Shown here: piece after piece, positions 10,416-19,742 of the stretch
Layout: each line of letters starts with the position of its first letter
Position numbering within the stretch: position 1 is the stretch's first letter
NCBI GenBank assembly: GCA_020723185.1
Contig: DYJI01000005.1
Coordinates: 1-64,000 of the forward strand
DNA: 64,000 nucleotides
Origin: Sideroxydans lithotrophicus
GTDB taxonomy: Bacteria; Pseudomonadota; Gammaproteobacteria; Burkholderiales; Gallionellaceae
Direction: 5' to 3'
The notes under the pieces: generated by a model
Seen by the model: only the letters and a program-made list of their open reading frames with translations
Databases searched by the model: none
What the model was told of the DNA's origin: nothing
Made by a program: the position numbers and the translations under genes

Positions 10416-11677
10416 GTAATGCGTTGCAAGCCGTGAAAGGCATGAACGACATCCTGCCGGACGAGGCGGGGCTGTGGCTGTGGTTCGAGGATACCGTGCG
10501 CGAGTGGCTGGAAGCCTATGGCTACCGCAACATCCGCATGCCGCTGGTGGAGCCGACCGCGCTGTTCAAGCGCGCCATCGGCGAAGTCACCGACATCGTC
10601 GAAAAGGAGATGTACAGCTTCGAGGACAGTCTCAACGGCGACCAGCTCACGTTGCGTCCGGAGGGCACGGCTTCATGCGTGCGCGCCGTGCTGCAGCACA
10701 ATCTGCTGTATAACGCGCCGCAGCGTCTGTGGTATTCGGGCCCGATGTTCCGCCACGAGCGTCCGCAGAAGGGGCGCTATCGCCAGTTCCATCAGATCGG
10801 GGTGGAAGCGATGGGCTTCGGCGGGCCGGACATCGACGCCGAGCAGATCATCATGTGCGCGCGGTTGTGGAAGAAGCTGGGCATCCGCGATGTGACGCTG
10901 CAATTGAACACGCTGGGCGACAGCGTTTCCCGTCAGCGTCATCGCGACAAGCTGATCGCTTACTTCGAGGGGCACAAGGATGTGCTGGATGCCGATGCAC
11001 AGCGTCGTCTGTACAGCAATCCGCTACGCATCCTCGACACCAAGAATCCGGCCATGCAGGAGCTGGTGGGCAATGCGCCCAAGCTGATGGATGAACTGGA
11101 GGAAGATGCGGTCCAGCATTTCGAGGCGGTGCAGGCGATCCTGAAGCGTCATGACATTGCGTTCGAGATCAACCCGCGTCTGGTTCGCGGGCTGGACTAT
11201 TACAACCGTACCGTGTTCGAGTGGGTCACCACGCGGCTGGGTGCGCAGGGTACGATCTGCGCCGGCGGCCGCTTCGACGGGCTGATCGAGCAGATCGGCG
11301 GCAAACCGGCACCGGCCATGGGTTTCGCCATGGGCGTGGAGCGTCTGCTGGCGTTGCTGCAGGAAGACGGCATGACGCCGCCGCCCGCGCCGCTGGACGT
11401 GTACGTGGTGCATCAGGGCGATCAGGCACAGGTCATTGCCTGGCAAGCCGCCGAGCTGTTGCGCGATGCCGGTGTGCGCGTGCTGCTGCATTGCGGCGGC
11501 GGCAGCTTCAAGTCGCAGATGAAGAAAGCGGACGGCAGCGGCGCAGTGTGCGCGGTGATCGTCGGCGACGACGAGGCCGCCGCCGATGCGGTCACGCTCA
11601 AACCTTTGCGCGGTGGCGAACAGGAGCGTGTCGCACTCGCGGCATTGCAAAGCAAGATTGAAGAATTGATCAAGTGA
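10412..11677 (+). CDS. hisS: Histidyl-tRNA synthetase
   Basis: This class II synthetase charges tRNA-His. The 421-residue protein carries motif 2 ([16 protein letters not shown]), the [12 protein letters not shown] segment, the histidine-binding signatures [15 protein letters not shown] and CAGGRFDGL, and a C-terminal anticodon-binding domain. It overlaps ispG by four bases. A catalytically different paralogue, hisZ, is also present in the window and works in histidine biosynthesis, so the two should not be confused. Confidence 0.98.
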
Positions 11678-11681
11678 GGGA

Positions 11682-12326
11682 ATGAGAATGTCAGAGTTGG
11701 ATCTACACGAACAGGAACAGGTCGATGCGCTCAAGGCCTGGTGGAAAGCGAACAGCAACTGGGTGTACGGGATCGTCACCGTCTCCCTGCTGGCTTTCGC
11801 CGGCAGCCAGTTCTGGAAACAGCATCAGGCCAGTCAGGCGGCCGGCGCAGCCAGTCTGTATGCCGAGGTGATGAAGCAGACCGCGAGCGGCGATGACAAG
11901 CGGATCGGTGATGCGGCGGACGCGCTGGCCGATCGCTTCGCTGCCAGCCCTTACGCGACCCGCGCACAACTGCTGGCTGCCCAGACCAGCCAGCAGGCAG
12001 GCGATGCGACCCGCGCCAAGGCCAGGTTATGGTGGGTGATCGAACATGCGGGTGAAGAGGGCGCGCAACATGTGGCCCGCCTCAGGCTGGTAGCCATGCT
12101 GCTGGACGAGAAACAGTATGAAGATGCGCTCAAGCATCTGGCTACCGCGCATCCGGCGACCTTCGATAGCGTATATGCCGATCTGAAGGGGGACGTGCTG
12201 AGCGCGATGGGCAAGACCGATGAAGCCCGCATCGCCTACAAGCAGGCATTGGACAAGTCAGAAGCACAGGCAGTCCAGCGTAACCTGATCCAGTTGAAAC
12301 TGGACGGACTGGGTAGCGCCAAATGA
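11682..12326 (+). CDS. yfgM: YfgM-like TPR protein (SecYEG-associated)
   Basis: This 214-residue protein has one N-terminal membrane segment (WVYGIVTVSLLAFAGSQFW) and a periplasmic TPR-like domain typical of YfgM. YfgM associates with the Sec translocon and periplasmic chaperones. Two starts are possible, 11682 and 11688; both have purine-rich sequence upstream. The gene lies between hisS and bamB, the usual context, and its stop overlaps bamB by four bases. Confidence 0.88.
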   Translation: MRMSELDLHEQEQVDALKAWWKANSNWVYGIVTVSLLAFAGSQFWKQHQASQAAGAASLYAEVMKQTASGDDKRIGDAADALADRFAASPYATRAQLLAAQTSQQAGDATRAKARLWWVIEHAGEEGAQHVARLRLVAMLLDEKQYEDALKHLATAHPATFDSVYADLKGDVLSAMGKTDEARIAYKQALDKSEAQAVQRNLIQLKLDGLGSAK

Positions 12327-13450
12327 CATTGCGTAACGTTAGTCTGCTGACTTGCGTGCTGGTGCTGGCCGCCTGCAGCAGCGACAAGGCAGGCGTCGAT
12401 CCGGCGAAGTTGATCGACTTCAAGCCGGCCGCGCAGATCCAGGTGCGCTGGCAGCAATCGCTGGGTGACAGCGGCATCAACGTGCTGACGCCGGGCGTCA
12501 CGCGTGAGGCGGTGTTCGGTGCCGACGAAAAGCATCTGTATCGCTTCGACCGCGACAGCGGCAAGCAGATGTGGCGCATCACACCCGGCTTCACAGTCTC
12601 CGGCGGTGTGGGCGCAGGCGCGGGGCTGGTGCTGGTCGGCGGTGACCAGGGCGAGCTGGCTGCATACGATGAGACGGACGGCACGTTGCGCTGGCAGGTA
12701 AAGGTTTCCAGCGAGGTGTTGAGTGCGCCGCAGATAGCAAGCGGTATCGTGGTGGTGCGCACCGGCAACGGCCGCATCGCGGGGCTGGATGCGCAGGACG
12801 GTAAACGCCTGTGGCTGTATGAGCGGGTAACACCTGCCTTGAGCGTGCGCAGCCACGCCGGTGTGGTCATCCGCAACGGTATGGTCTACGCGGGTTTCGC
12901 CGCAGGCAGGCTGGCAGCGATCGGTCTGACCAAGGGTATCGTGATCTGGGAAGCGGCCGTGTCGCAGCCGCGCGGCAACACCGAACTGGAGCGCATCAGC
13001 GACATCACCAGTTTGCCGGCGGCCGATGACCGGCAGGTTTGCGCCATCGCCTTCCAGGGCAGGTTGGCCTGTTTCGACGCGATCCAGGGCAACACACTGT
13101 GGACGCGCGAGATGTCCAGCGACAAGGGGCTGGCCCTGTTCGGGGGCTATCTCTATGTGACCGATGCGGACGGCAGCGTGTACGCGCTGGACAGAAGTAG
13201 CGGTGCCACATTGTGGAAGAACGACCAGCATGCCCATCGCCAGATGACTGCCCCTTATCCTGTCGAGAACTATCTGTTGATAGGCGACTTCGAAGGTTAT
13301 CTGCATGCGCTCGACACCCGCGACGGCAGCCTGCTGGCCCGCCGCAAGACGGATGGCAGCGCGATCCTTGCCGCCCCCGTGCTGATGGGGGACGGTGCCA
13401 TGGTTCAAACCAGCGACGGCGAGTTGCTGGCGATCTCGGTACAAAAGTGA
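12323..13450 (+). CDS. bamB: Outer membrane assembly lipoprotein BamB
   Basis: BamB is the eight-bladed propeller lipoprotein of the BAM complex that inserts outer-membrane beta-barrels. The 375-residue protein starts with a lipoprotein signal ending LVLAAC and contains repeated PQQ-like blades ([70 protein letters not shown]). Length fits the family. It shares one base with der. Confidence 0.96.
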   Translation: MTLRNVSLLTCVLVLAACSSDKAGVDPAKLIDFKPAAQIQVRWQQSLGDSGINVLTPGVTREAVFGADEKHLYRFDRDSGKQMWRITPGFTVSGGVGAGAGLVLVGGDQGELAAYDETDGTLRWQVKVSSEVLSAPQIASGIVVVRTGNGRIAGLDAQDGKRLWLYERVTPALSVRSHAGVVIRNGMVYAGFAAGRLAAIGLTKGIVIWEAAVSQPRGNTELERISDITSLPAADDRQVCAIAFQGRLACFDAIQGNTLWTREMSSDKGLALFGGYLYVTDADGSVYALDRSSGATLWKNDQHAHRQMTAPYPVENYLLIGDFEGYLHALDTRDGSLLARRKTDGSAILAAPVLMGDGAMVQTSDGELLAISVQK

Positions 13451-14850
13451 TGCTACCCACCCTGGTTCTGGTCGGACGCCCCAACGTCGGCAAATCAACG
13501 CTTTTCAACCGCCTCACGCGCAGCCGTGATGCGCTGGTGGCCGACAAGCCGGGTCTTACGCGCGACCGTCATTACGGCCGCGGCCGGATCGGGGAACGGC
13601 CGTTCCTGGTGGTCGACACCGGCGGTCTGGAACCGGTGGCCAAGGAAGGCATCCTGTATGAGATGGCCAAACAGACGCGGCAGGCCGTGGACGAAGCCGA
13701 TCTGGTGTTGTTCCTGGTGGATGGGCGAGACGGTTTGACGCCGCAGGACAAGATCATCGCCACCCAGTTGCGCAAGACCGGCCGCCCGCTGATGCTGCTG
13801 GTGAACAAGGCCGAAGGCATGCAGCGCGCCCGTGTGACGGCCGATTTCCACGAGCTGGGGCTGGGCGAGCCCATCCCCATCTCGTCCGCGCATGGCGAGA
13901 ACGTGGCGGAGATGATCGAGATCGCGCTGGACGAGTTGCCTGCAGCCGAACCCGAAGTGGAAGAGAAGGCCCATCATCCCAAGCTGGCCATCGTAGGCAG
14001 ACCCAACGTCGGCAAATCCACGCTGGTCAACGCCATCCTCGGTGAGGAGCGCGTGATAGCCTTCGACCAGCCGGGCACCACGCGCGACTCCATCTATATC
14101 GACTTTGAGCGCGGCGGCAAGCAATACACCATCATCGACACCGCCGGCGTGCGCCGTCGCGGCAAGATCGACGAGGCCATCGAAAAGTTCTCGGTGGTGA
14201 AGACCCTGCAGGCCATCGAGGATGCCAACGTGGTGGTGCTGGTGGTGGACGCCAGCGACCAGATCACCGAACAGGATGCGCACCTGGCGGACTTCGTGCT
14301 GCAGGCCGGGCGCGCGCTGGTGCTGGCGGTGAACAAGTGGGACGGGCTGGACGATTACGCGCGCGACAGCGCCAAGCGCGACATCGACCGCAAACTGCAC
14401 TTCCTGGATTTCGCCAAGCAGCACTTCATCTCCGCGCTGAAGGGGACCGGTGTAGACAGTCTGCTGAAGTCGGTCGATCAGGCCTATACCGCCGCCATGA
14501 CGAAGATGCCGACCCCGCAACTCACGCGCGTGCTGGAAGCGGCAGTGGAGAAACAGGCCCCGCCGCGCAACGGGTCGTTCCGGCCCAAGATGCGCTACGC
14601 CCATCAGGGCGGCAGCAACCCGCCGCTCATCGTCGTGCACGGCAGCGCGCTGGAGAAGGTGCCAGCCAGTTACGTCCGCTATCTGGAACGGGTGTTCTGC
14701 GACGCGTTCAAGCTGCAGGGCACGCCGCTGCGCATCGAATTCAAATCCGGCAAGAACCCCTTCGCGGACAAGGCACCACGCCCCTTGACCGAAAGCGAAG
14801 AGCGCGCTGCCCACCGGGCACGCATCCGCGGACGCAAGAAATACGGATAA
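13450..14850 (+). CDS. der: Ribosome-assembly GTPase Der (EngA)
   Basis: Der is an essential GTPase with two tandem G domains that helps 50S ribosome maturation. The ATG at 13450 overlaps the bamB stop; the ORF-track start is inside bamB. The 466-residue product has two P-loops (both GRPNVGKST), G3 motifs DTGGLE and DTAGVRR, NKAE/NKWD G4 motifs and the C-terminal KH-like domain with a basic tail. In many betaproteobacteria hfq follows at once; here a convergent gene and a 17-kb signalling island intervene. Confidence 0.97.
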   Translation: MLPTLVLVGRPNVGKSTLFNRLTRSRDALVADKPGLTRDRHYGRGRIGERPFLVVDTGGLEPVAKEGILYEMAKQTRQAVDEADLVLFLVDGRDGLTPQDKIIATQLRKTGRPLMLLVNKAEGMQRARVTADFHELGLGEPIPISSAHGENVAEMIEIALDELPAAEPEVEEKAHHPKLAIVGRPNVGKSTLVNAILGEERVIAFDQPGTTRDSIYIDFERGGKQYTIIDTAGVRRRGKIDEAIEKFSVVKTLQAIEDANVVVLVVDASDQITEQDAHLADFVLQAGRALVLAVNKWDGLDDYARDSAKRDIDRKLHFLDFAKQHFISALKGTGVDSLLKSVDQAYTAAMTKMPTPQLTRVLEAAVEKQAPPRNGSFRPKMRYAHQGGSNPPLIVVHGSALEKVPASYVRYLERVFCDAFKLQGTPLRIEFKSGKNPFADKAPRPLTESEERAAHRARIRGRKKYG

Positions 14851-14856
14851 GCCGAC

Positions 14857-15576
14857 CTAGAGCTTGACGTTCAGTCCGGTCAACAACACGGTGTCGCTGT
14901 GCTTGACGCCCGCGCCGATATCACTGTTGTACTTGTTCTGCAAACTGATGGACAGTCCCATCGTGCTGTTCAGGCTGATCACCAGACTGCTGTCGAACAC
15001 GCTGCGGAACTCGCCTCCGGTCTGCGTGCTGGGGTAATAGCTCAGTTTCTGTTTGAAGCGTGTGTTCGGCGTCAGTGCATGGGTCGATTCCTCAGCCAGG
15101 ATCACCTCGCTGGTGCTGACCGTGCTGCCCGTCATCATGTTCGAACGGTTGTGCGACAGACCGCCGAACAGGTCGAAGGTGACATCCCCGTCTTGCAACA
15201 AGTGATAACCGAGACCGGCTCCCAGGCTGCTGCGCAGGTCCAGATTGGCCATCCGGTCCTGCTCGAACTCGAGCAGTCCGAAACCGAACAGGCGCGCACT
15301 CAAGTTATGGTCATAGCGGGTGCCCAGGCGAGTCTTGTCGGCACTGACCACACCCTGGCTCTTCCCATATAGCGCCGAGGCATAGGCGGACAGCTTGTTG
15401 GACTCCGTGGTCCGGGCCTCGTCGACGACAAGGGAATAGGTCGTTCCGTTGGTGTTGCCCGCGGAACGGGAGAAGGAGAGTGCGGCATTGCCTTGCCACA
15501 GATGGTCCCCTGTCTCTGCACAAGCGGGAGATGACAGGGATAATATGATGAGCAGACTGCGCGGGATGCGGTACAT
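14857..15576 (-). CDS. DUF481 outer-membrane beta-barrel protein
   Basis: This 239-residue protein has a signal peptide (cleavage likely after SSPACA) followed by alternating beta strands rich in aromatic/Gly residues. It matches the DUF481/YdiY-type family ('putative salt-induced outer membrane protein'): an opening LWQGNAALSFSRSAGNTNGT and a C-terminal strand ending in LNVKL. Its function is unknown. It is convergent with der, six bases apart, and divergent from the kinase that follows. Confidence 0.75.
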   Translation of the reverse strand: MYRIPRSLLIILSLSSPACAETGDHLWQGNAALSFSRSAGNTNGTTYSLVVDEARTTESNKLSAYASALYGKSQGVVSADKTRLGTRYDHNLSARLFGFGLLEFEQDRMANLDLRSSLGAGLGYHLLQDGDVTFDLFGGLSHNRSNMMTGSTVSTSEVILAEESTHALTPNTRFKQKLSYYPSTQTGGEFRSVFDSSLVISLNSTMGLSISLQNKYNSDIGAGVKHSDTVLLTGLNVKL

Positions 15577-15717
15577 ATCGTTTCCTTGCGGTTATGAGTA
15601 TGGGATGAATACGGGGAGTGAGACAGGCCGGGAAGACGATCACCTCGCCCGCAAGAGCACCGATTCTATCGCGCGCGCTCTGCGCGTACACGAGTGGATG
15701 TGGCCGCCCGGTCGGTA

Positions 15718-15745
15718 TTGCCCCATGCAGAGTCAGGCTTATAGT
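15718..15745 (+). promoter_or_regulatory. Candidate sigma70 promoter for the MASE3-like kinase gene
   Basis: TTGCCC and TATAGT are separated by 16 bases. Transcription would begin near 15752, almost at the GTG at 15754. That favours translation from the ATG at 15781 instead. Confidence 0.4.
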
Positions 15746-15780
15746 AAAGTTACGTGCCTTCAATCCACCCATCTTTCTAC

Positions 15781-17682
15781 ATGTCGTACGACACTCCGGC
15801 GCAACGCAATACGACTCGTCTGCTGATCGGCTTGACCCTGTTGTTCCTGCTGGTCTGGCTGACTCCCTCTGTGGCGGTGCTGCGCGGTGTCCATATCATG
15901 CCGTTGCCGATGCACGTCGCCATGGAGACGTTCGCCATCGTGGTGGCGATGATGGTGTTCGGCATCACGTGGAACGCATATTCCCCCGAACGATCGGCGA
16001 ATACTGTGATCCTTGCCACCGGTTTCCTGCTGGTCGGGTTGCTCGACTTCGGGCACATGTTCTCGTTCGCCGGCATGCCGGAATTCGTCACGCCCAGCGG
16101 CCCCGAGAAAGCGATCCAATTCTGGTTGTCCGAGCGGTTCGCCGCTGCCGTGATCCTGCTGGTGGTCGCGATTCGCGCCTGGCAGCAGCCGCTGGCGCAT
16201 GAAAGGACACGCTATCTGCTGCTGGCCGGCAGTCTGCTGGGAGCCGGAGTGGTCTATTGGCTGGTGTTGTATCACCCTGATGTCTGGCCGCGCACCTTCA
16301 TAGAGGGGCAGGGACTGACCGGGTTCAAGATAGCAGCCGAATATTCCGTGATCGCCTTGCTGCTGGCGGCGGGTGCGATGTTCTACCGCCAGACCCGGCA
16401 GAATGACCGTGCCCAGGCGGACAACGCCTACCGGCTCGGTGCGGCATGCCTGGTCAGCGCGCTGGGCGAGCTGTGTTTCGTTTTGTACAGCGCGGTCAGC
16501 GATATCTTCAACCTGCTCGGCCACGCGTACAAAGTCATCGGCTACCTGTTCATCTACCGTGCGGTGTTCATCGAGAGCGTGCGGGAGCCCTATGTGCGCC
16601 TGGGTACGACGCAGGATGAGCTCGGGCGTTCGCAGAGGATGCTGCAGTCAATCCTGGACAACGTGCCGGTCAGGATATTCTGGAAGGACGAGGCGGGGCG
16701 CTATCTGGGTGTCAACAAGCGCCTGCTGGAAGATTTGGGAATGCAGGATGCACCGCAGATGATCGGCAAGACCGACTTCGACTTCCTGCCCGAGGAGCAG
16801 GCAGCCAGCTTCCACGCGGATGATATCGAGGTGATGCTCAATGGGCGCCCGAAACTGAATATCGAGGAACCGATGCGGCTGAAGGACGGCAGCGACGCCT
16901 GGCTGCTCACCAATAAGGTGCCGTTGCTGGGGCAGTCCGGCGAAGTGATCGGTGTGTTGGGTGCCTACAGCGACGTCACGCAATTGCGCAGTGCCGAACT
17001 TCGCCTGCAGGAAGCGAACAGACAGTTGCGCGAGCTGACCGTGCGGCGCGAGCAGGCGCGTGAGGAAGAACGCAAGCGCATCGCGCAGGACCTGCACGAC
17101 GACCTCGGCCAGATGCTGACCGGCCTGCGTATGGAGGTCGGTCTGCTGCGCATCCAGTACGGCGAGGAAAGGCCAGAATTGCTGCTGCCGCTGCAGGCGC
17201 TGAAGGAACAGATCGACGCCAGCATACAGGTGGTGCGCGATGTAGCAGCCCAGTTGCGCCCGGCCGTGCTGGATATGGGTGTGGCCTCCGCCCTGGAGTG
17301 GCAGGTCGCCGAATTCACCAGGCGCAGCGGCATCCCGTGCGGGCTGGTGCTCGACGAGCGGGATATCGGGCTGAGTGCCGAGCAGGCCACCACAATCTTC
17401 CGTATCGTGCAGGAATCGTTGACCAACATCATGCGCCACGCCCATGCCGGACAGGTCATGGTCAGGCTGCAGCACCGGGAAGATCATTGCCTGCTGCAGA
17501 TCGAGGACGACGGGGCGGGCTTCGATGCCGGACAGGCGCGCAAGAAGACGTTCGGCCTGATGGGGATGCGCGAGCGCGCGCTGGTGCTGGGTGGCGAGAT
17601 CGAGATCGACAGCGCCCCCGGCAAGGGAACGCGGATCTCGGTGCAGATCCGTTCATGCAAATGCGGGAGGAACCATGATTAG
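15781..17682 (+). CDS. Membrane sensor histidine kinase (MASE3-like, PAS, HisKA_3)
   Basis: The N-terminal 250 residues hold about seven membrane helices with the signature of a MASE3-type integral sensor (LLDFGHMFSFAGMPEF; LGHAYKVIGYLFIYRAVF). A PAS domain follows from about residue 283 (LQSILDNVPVRIFWKDEAGRY). The dimerisation/phosphoacceptor segment is RIAQDLHDDLGQ (His439), and the HATPase domain carries the N-box SLTNIMRHAHAG and DDGAGF. The ATG at 15781 gives 633 residues; a GTG at 15754 is the alternative. Its end overlaps the response-regulator gene by 8 bases, so the two form a NarL-type two-component pair. The ligand is unknown. Confidence 0.85.
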   Translation: MSYDTPAQRNTTRLLIGLTLLFLLVWLTPSVAVLRGVHIMPLPMHVAMETFAIVVAMMVFGITWNAYSPERSANTVILATGFLLVGLLDFGHMFSFAGMPEFVTPSGPEKAIQFWLSERFAAAVILLVVAIRAWQQPLAHERTRYLLLAGSLLGAGVVYWLVLYHPDVWPRTFIEGQGLTGFKIAAEYSVIALLLAAGAMFYRQTRQNDRAQADNAYRLGAACLVSALGELCFVLYSAVSDIFNLLGHAYKVIGYLFIYRAVFIESVREPYVRLGTTQDELGRSQRMLQSILDNVPVRIFWKDEAGRYLGVNKRLLEDLGMQDAPQMIGKTDFDFLPEEQAASFHADDIEVMLNGRPKLNIEEPMRLKDGSDAWLLTNKVPLLGQSGEVIGVLGAYSDVTQLRSAELRLQEANRQLRELTVRREQAREEERKRIAQDLHDDLGQMLTGLRMEVGLLRIQYGEERPELLLPLQALKEQIDASIQVVRDVAAQLRPAVLDMGVASALEWQVAEFTRRSGIPCGLVLDERDIGLSAEQATTIFRIVQESLTNIMRHAHAGQVMVRLQHREDHCLLQIEDDGAGFDAGQARKKTFGLMGMRERALVLGGEIEIDSAPGKGTRISVQIRSCKCGRNHD

Positions 17683-18304
17683 ACTGATGATTGCCGACGA
17701 CCACGCCATCGTGCGCGAAGGCCTGAAACAATTGTTCGCGCTGGTGGCCGACATCAAGGTGGTCGCCGCGGCGGTGAACGGTGCGGAGGTGCTCGACCTG
17801 TTGCGGAATAAGCCGGCCGACCTGCTGTTGCTGGACATGACCATGCCAGGCATCAGCGGGGTCGAGCTGATCGCGCGCGTCAAGGCGCAGAACCCGGAGC
17901 AAAAGATACTCGTGCTCAGTATGCACAACGAACCGCAGATCGCGCGGCGCGCACTGGCGGCGGGGGCCTCCGGCTACCTGACCAAGGACAGCGATCCGGA
18001 GGTGCTGCTGGCGGCCGTGCGCAAGGTGGCCGCCGGTGGCCGCCATATCGACGCCGGCCTGGTCGAGGCCATGGTGTTCGATGCCGGCGCCACCACCAAC
18101 AAGGCACCGCACGAACTGCTATCCGAGCGGGAGCTGCAGATCCTGCGCCTGCTGGTGCAGGGCAGGAGCGTCAACGATATCGCCGATGCGCTGGTCATCA
18201 GCAACAAGACCGTCAGCACCCACAAATCCAGATTGATGCAGAAACTGAACCTGGCCAACAACGCGGAGCTGGTCCGCTATGGTGTCGAGCACGCACTGAC
18301 CTGA
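17675..18304 (+). CDS. NarL/FixJ-type response regulator
   Basis: The real start is the ATG at 17675, preceded by GGGAGG; the ORF-track start lies inside the kinase gene. The 209-residue product has a receiver domain with ADDH acidic pocket, phosphoacceptor Asp54 in LLLLDMTMPG and the conserved Lys in YLTKDSD. It ends in a LuxR-type helix-turn-helix (LSERELQILRLLVQGRSVNDIADAL). It is translationally coupled to the MASE3-like kinase. A dyad next to the following two transcription units is its candidate binding site (see regulatory entries). Confidence 0.93.
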   Translation: MIRLMIADDHAIVREGLKQLFALVADIKVVAAAVNGAEVLDLLRNKPADLLLLDMTMPGISGVELIARVKAQNPEQKILVLSMHNEPQIARRALAAGASGYLTKDSDPEVLLAAVRKVAAGGRHIDAGLVEAMVFDAGATTNKAPHELLSERELQILRLLVQGRSVNDIADALVISNKTVSTHKSRLMQKLNLANNAELVRYGVEHALT

Positions 18305-18312
18305 TCCTCCCC

Positions 18313-18374
18313 GGGTCAGGAAATCCCGACCCCGACGCGTCACATCCCTACAGCAGATTCGGTCTTGCCTGATG
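18313..18374 (+). promoter_or_regulatory. Candidate regulated promoter A (dyad + CCTAC + TTGCCTGATG)
   Basis: An inverted repeat GGGTCAGG-AAAT-CCCGACCC (18313-18332, one mismatch) is followed by CCTAC (18347-18351) and, 13 bases later, TTGCCTGATG (18365-18374). The same three elements recur with nearly the same spacing upstream of the chemotaxis operon (site B). The dyad centre lies about 42 bases before TTGCC, where an activator of class II promoters would sit if transcription starts there. Confidence 0.45.
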
Positions 18375-18431
18375 GATGCCGCCCTGAGGTGGCGGCATCC
18401 TGCGGTCACTGCTATCTACGATCGTACTGAC

Positions 18432-19589
18432 ATGCCGGCGGATGTTTCTCTCCTGGTCGCTTTGCTGCTCGGCATCGCGCTCTCATTGCTGTTCACCTAT
18501 CTCCTGCGTCACCCGGCTATCCGGGATGACACGGTCGCCACCCCTCGTTGCGACGGGTGCGCCCCCGTCGATTTCAAGGCGATGATCGAACGATCGCCAG
18601 ACACCATTTCCCGATACGACCGTGACGGCAGCCTGTGCTATGCCAATGCCGCTTTTCGCCGACTCGAACCGGACACGGGCGAGGGCGGCGAACGGTACGG
18701 CGGGGAGAATTTTCTACCGAGGCTGCGGGAGGTGATGGAAAGCCGGCGGGAGGATGAATATGAATGTACGTGGAAAACGCGGGCCGGGTGGCAGACCAGC
18801 CTCATCCGCATCGCTCCGGAGTTCGATGCCGATGGCGATGTCAGGGGGGCGATCAGTATCGGGCGCGATATAAGCGCGCTCAAGGAGACCGAGAACCGTC
18901 TGCGCGAGTCGCGTGAGCTGCTGCGGGAATTGAGTGTCAGGCGCGAGGTAGAGATGCGGCGGGTGCGCAAGGAAGCAGCACGCGAGATGCACGAGGATTA
19001 CGGTCAACGCCTGAGCATGCTGCGCATGAACCTCGTTCTGTTGCAGCACCAGTCGGTGAGGGATGATCCCGACGGGGTGGCACGGATAGGGGACTCGCTG
19101 CATCTGCTGGACGAGACCATCGCGCACATGCGCGAGATCGTTTCCGTCATCCATCCCTCGGTGCTGAACATGGCTGTCGCCCTGGCGCTCGAATGGCTGG
19201 CCGAGGAGATGCTGAGCGGATCCGGTATCCGCTACGAGGTCATGGTGACCGATGCTGCGGACGGGCTGGACGAGATGGTCACGGGCCTGGTGTACCGCCT
19301 GGTCCAGCATGCACTGTCGAATGTGGTCAGGCATGCGCAGGCGCAACGGGTGCGCATCGTGCTGGAGGGCAGGGGGGAGTGTCTGAGACTGGTGGTGAAC
19401 GATGACGGCAAGGGATTCGACCTGAACCGTGAGCGCAGGGATTCCTTGGGCCTGGTTGCCATGGAAGAGATCGCGAACATGCTGCACGGCGAGATCGTGT
19501 TCCTGAGTACGCCGCACCTGGGGACGGAGATCGAGGTCTGTTTCCCGCCGCAGGGGACTTCCGCACATCGTCCGGCTGCGACCGTGTAG
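18432..19589 (+). CDS. PAS-domain sensor histidine kinase (HisKA_3)
   Basis: One N-terminal membrane helix (LLVALLLGIALSLLFTYLL) is followed by a PAS domain (FKAMIERSPDTISRYDRDGSL). Next come a HisKA_3 phosphoacceptor helix with AAREMHEDYGQ (His187) and an HATPase domain (N-box ALSNVVRHAQ, G1 DDGKGFD). I prefer the ATG at 18432 (385 residues) over 18372, because 18372 falls inside a repeated promoter-like element. There is no response regulator next to it other than the upstream NarL-type one, so both kinases may feed one regulator. The Glu after the phospho-His is within family variation. Confidence 0.82.
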   Translation: MPADVSLLVALLLGIALSLLFTYLLRHPAIRDDTVATPRCDGCAPVDFKAMIERSPDTISRYDRDGSLCYANAAFRRLEPDTGEGGERYGGENFLPRLREVMESRREDEYECTWKTRAGWQTSLIRIAPEFDADGDVRGAISIGRDISALKETENRLRESRELLRELSVRREVEMRRVRKEAAREMHEDYGQRLSMLRMNLVLLQHQSVRDDPDGVARIGDSLHLLDETIAHMREIVSVIHPSVLNMAVALALEWLAEEMLSGSGIRYEVMVTDAADGLDEMVTGLVYRLVQHALSNVVRHAQAQRVRIVLEGRGECLRLVVNDDGKGFDLNRERRDSLGLVAMEEIANMLHGEIVFLSTPHLGTEIEVCFPPQGTSAHRPAATV

Positions 19590-19646
19590 GGATATCCCTA
19601 GCCGGACTTTCATGCACGCCTACGCAATATTCAAGATTGCCTGATG
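19587..19646 (+). promoter_or_regulatory. Candidate regulated promoter B upstream of the chemotaxis operon
   Basis: A perfect 14-base palindrome TAGGGATATCCCTA (19587-19600) overlaps the stop codon of the preceding kinase. It is followed by CCTAC (19619-19623) and, 13 bases later, TTGCCTGATG (19637-19646). The order and spacing match site A before the PAS kinase. LuxR/NarL-type regulators bind short palindromes like this, so the neighbouring response regulator is the natural candidate. Confidence 0.5.
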
Positions 19647-19742
19647 TTCAGCCAGCGGCAGGGGATCCAAGATGGCTGTGTGTCTGAATGAATCGCATGG
19701 AGGCATTCTCGTGTCCAGGGTGCCGCGTAACTGGGAGGAAAG

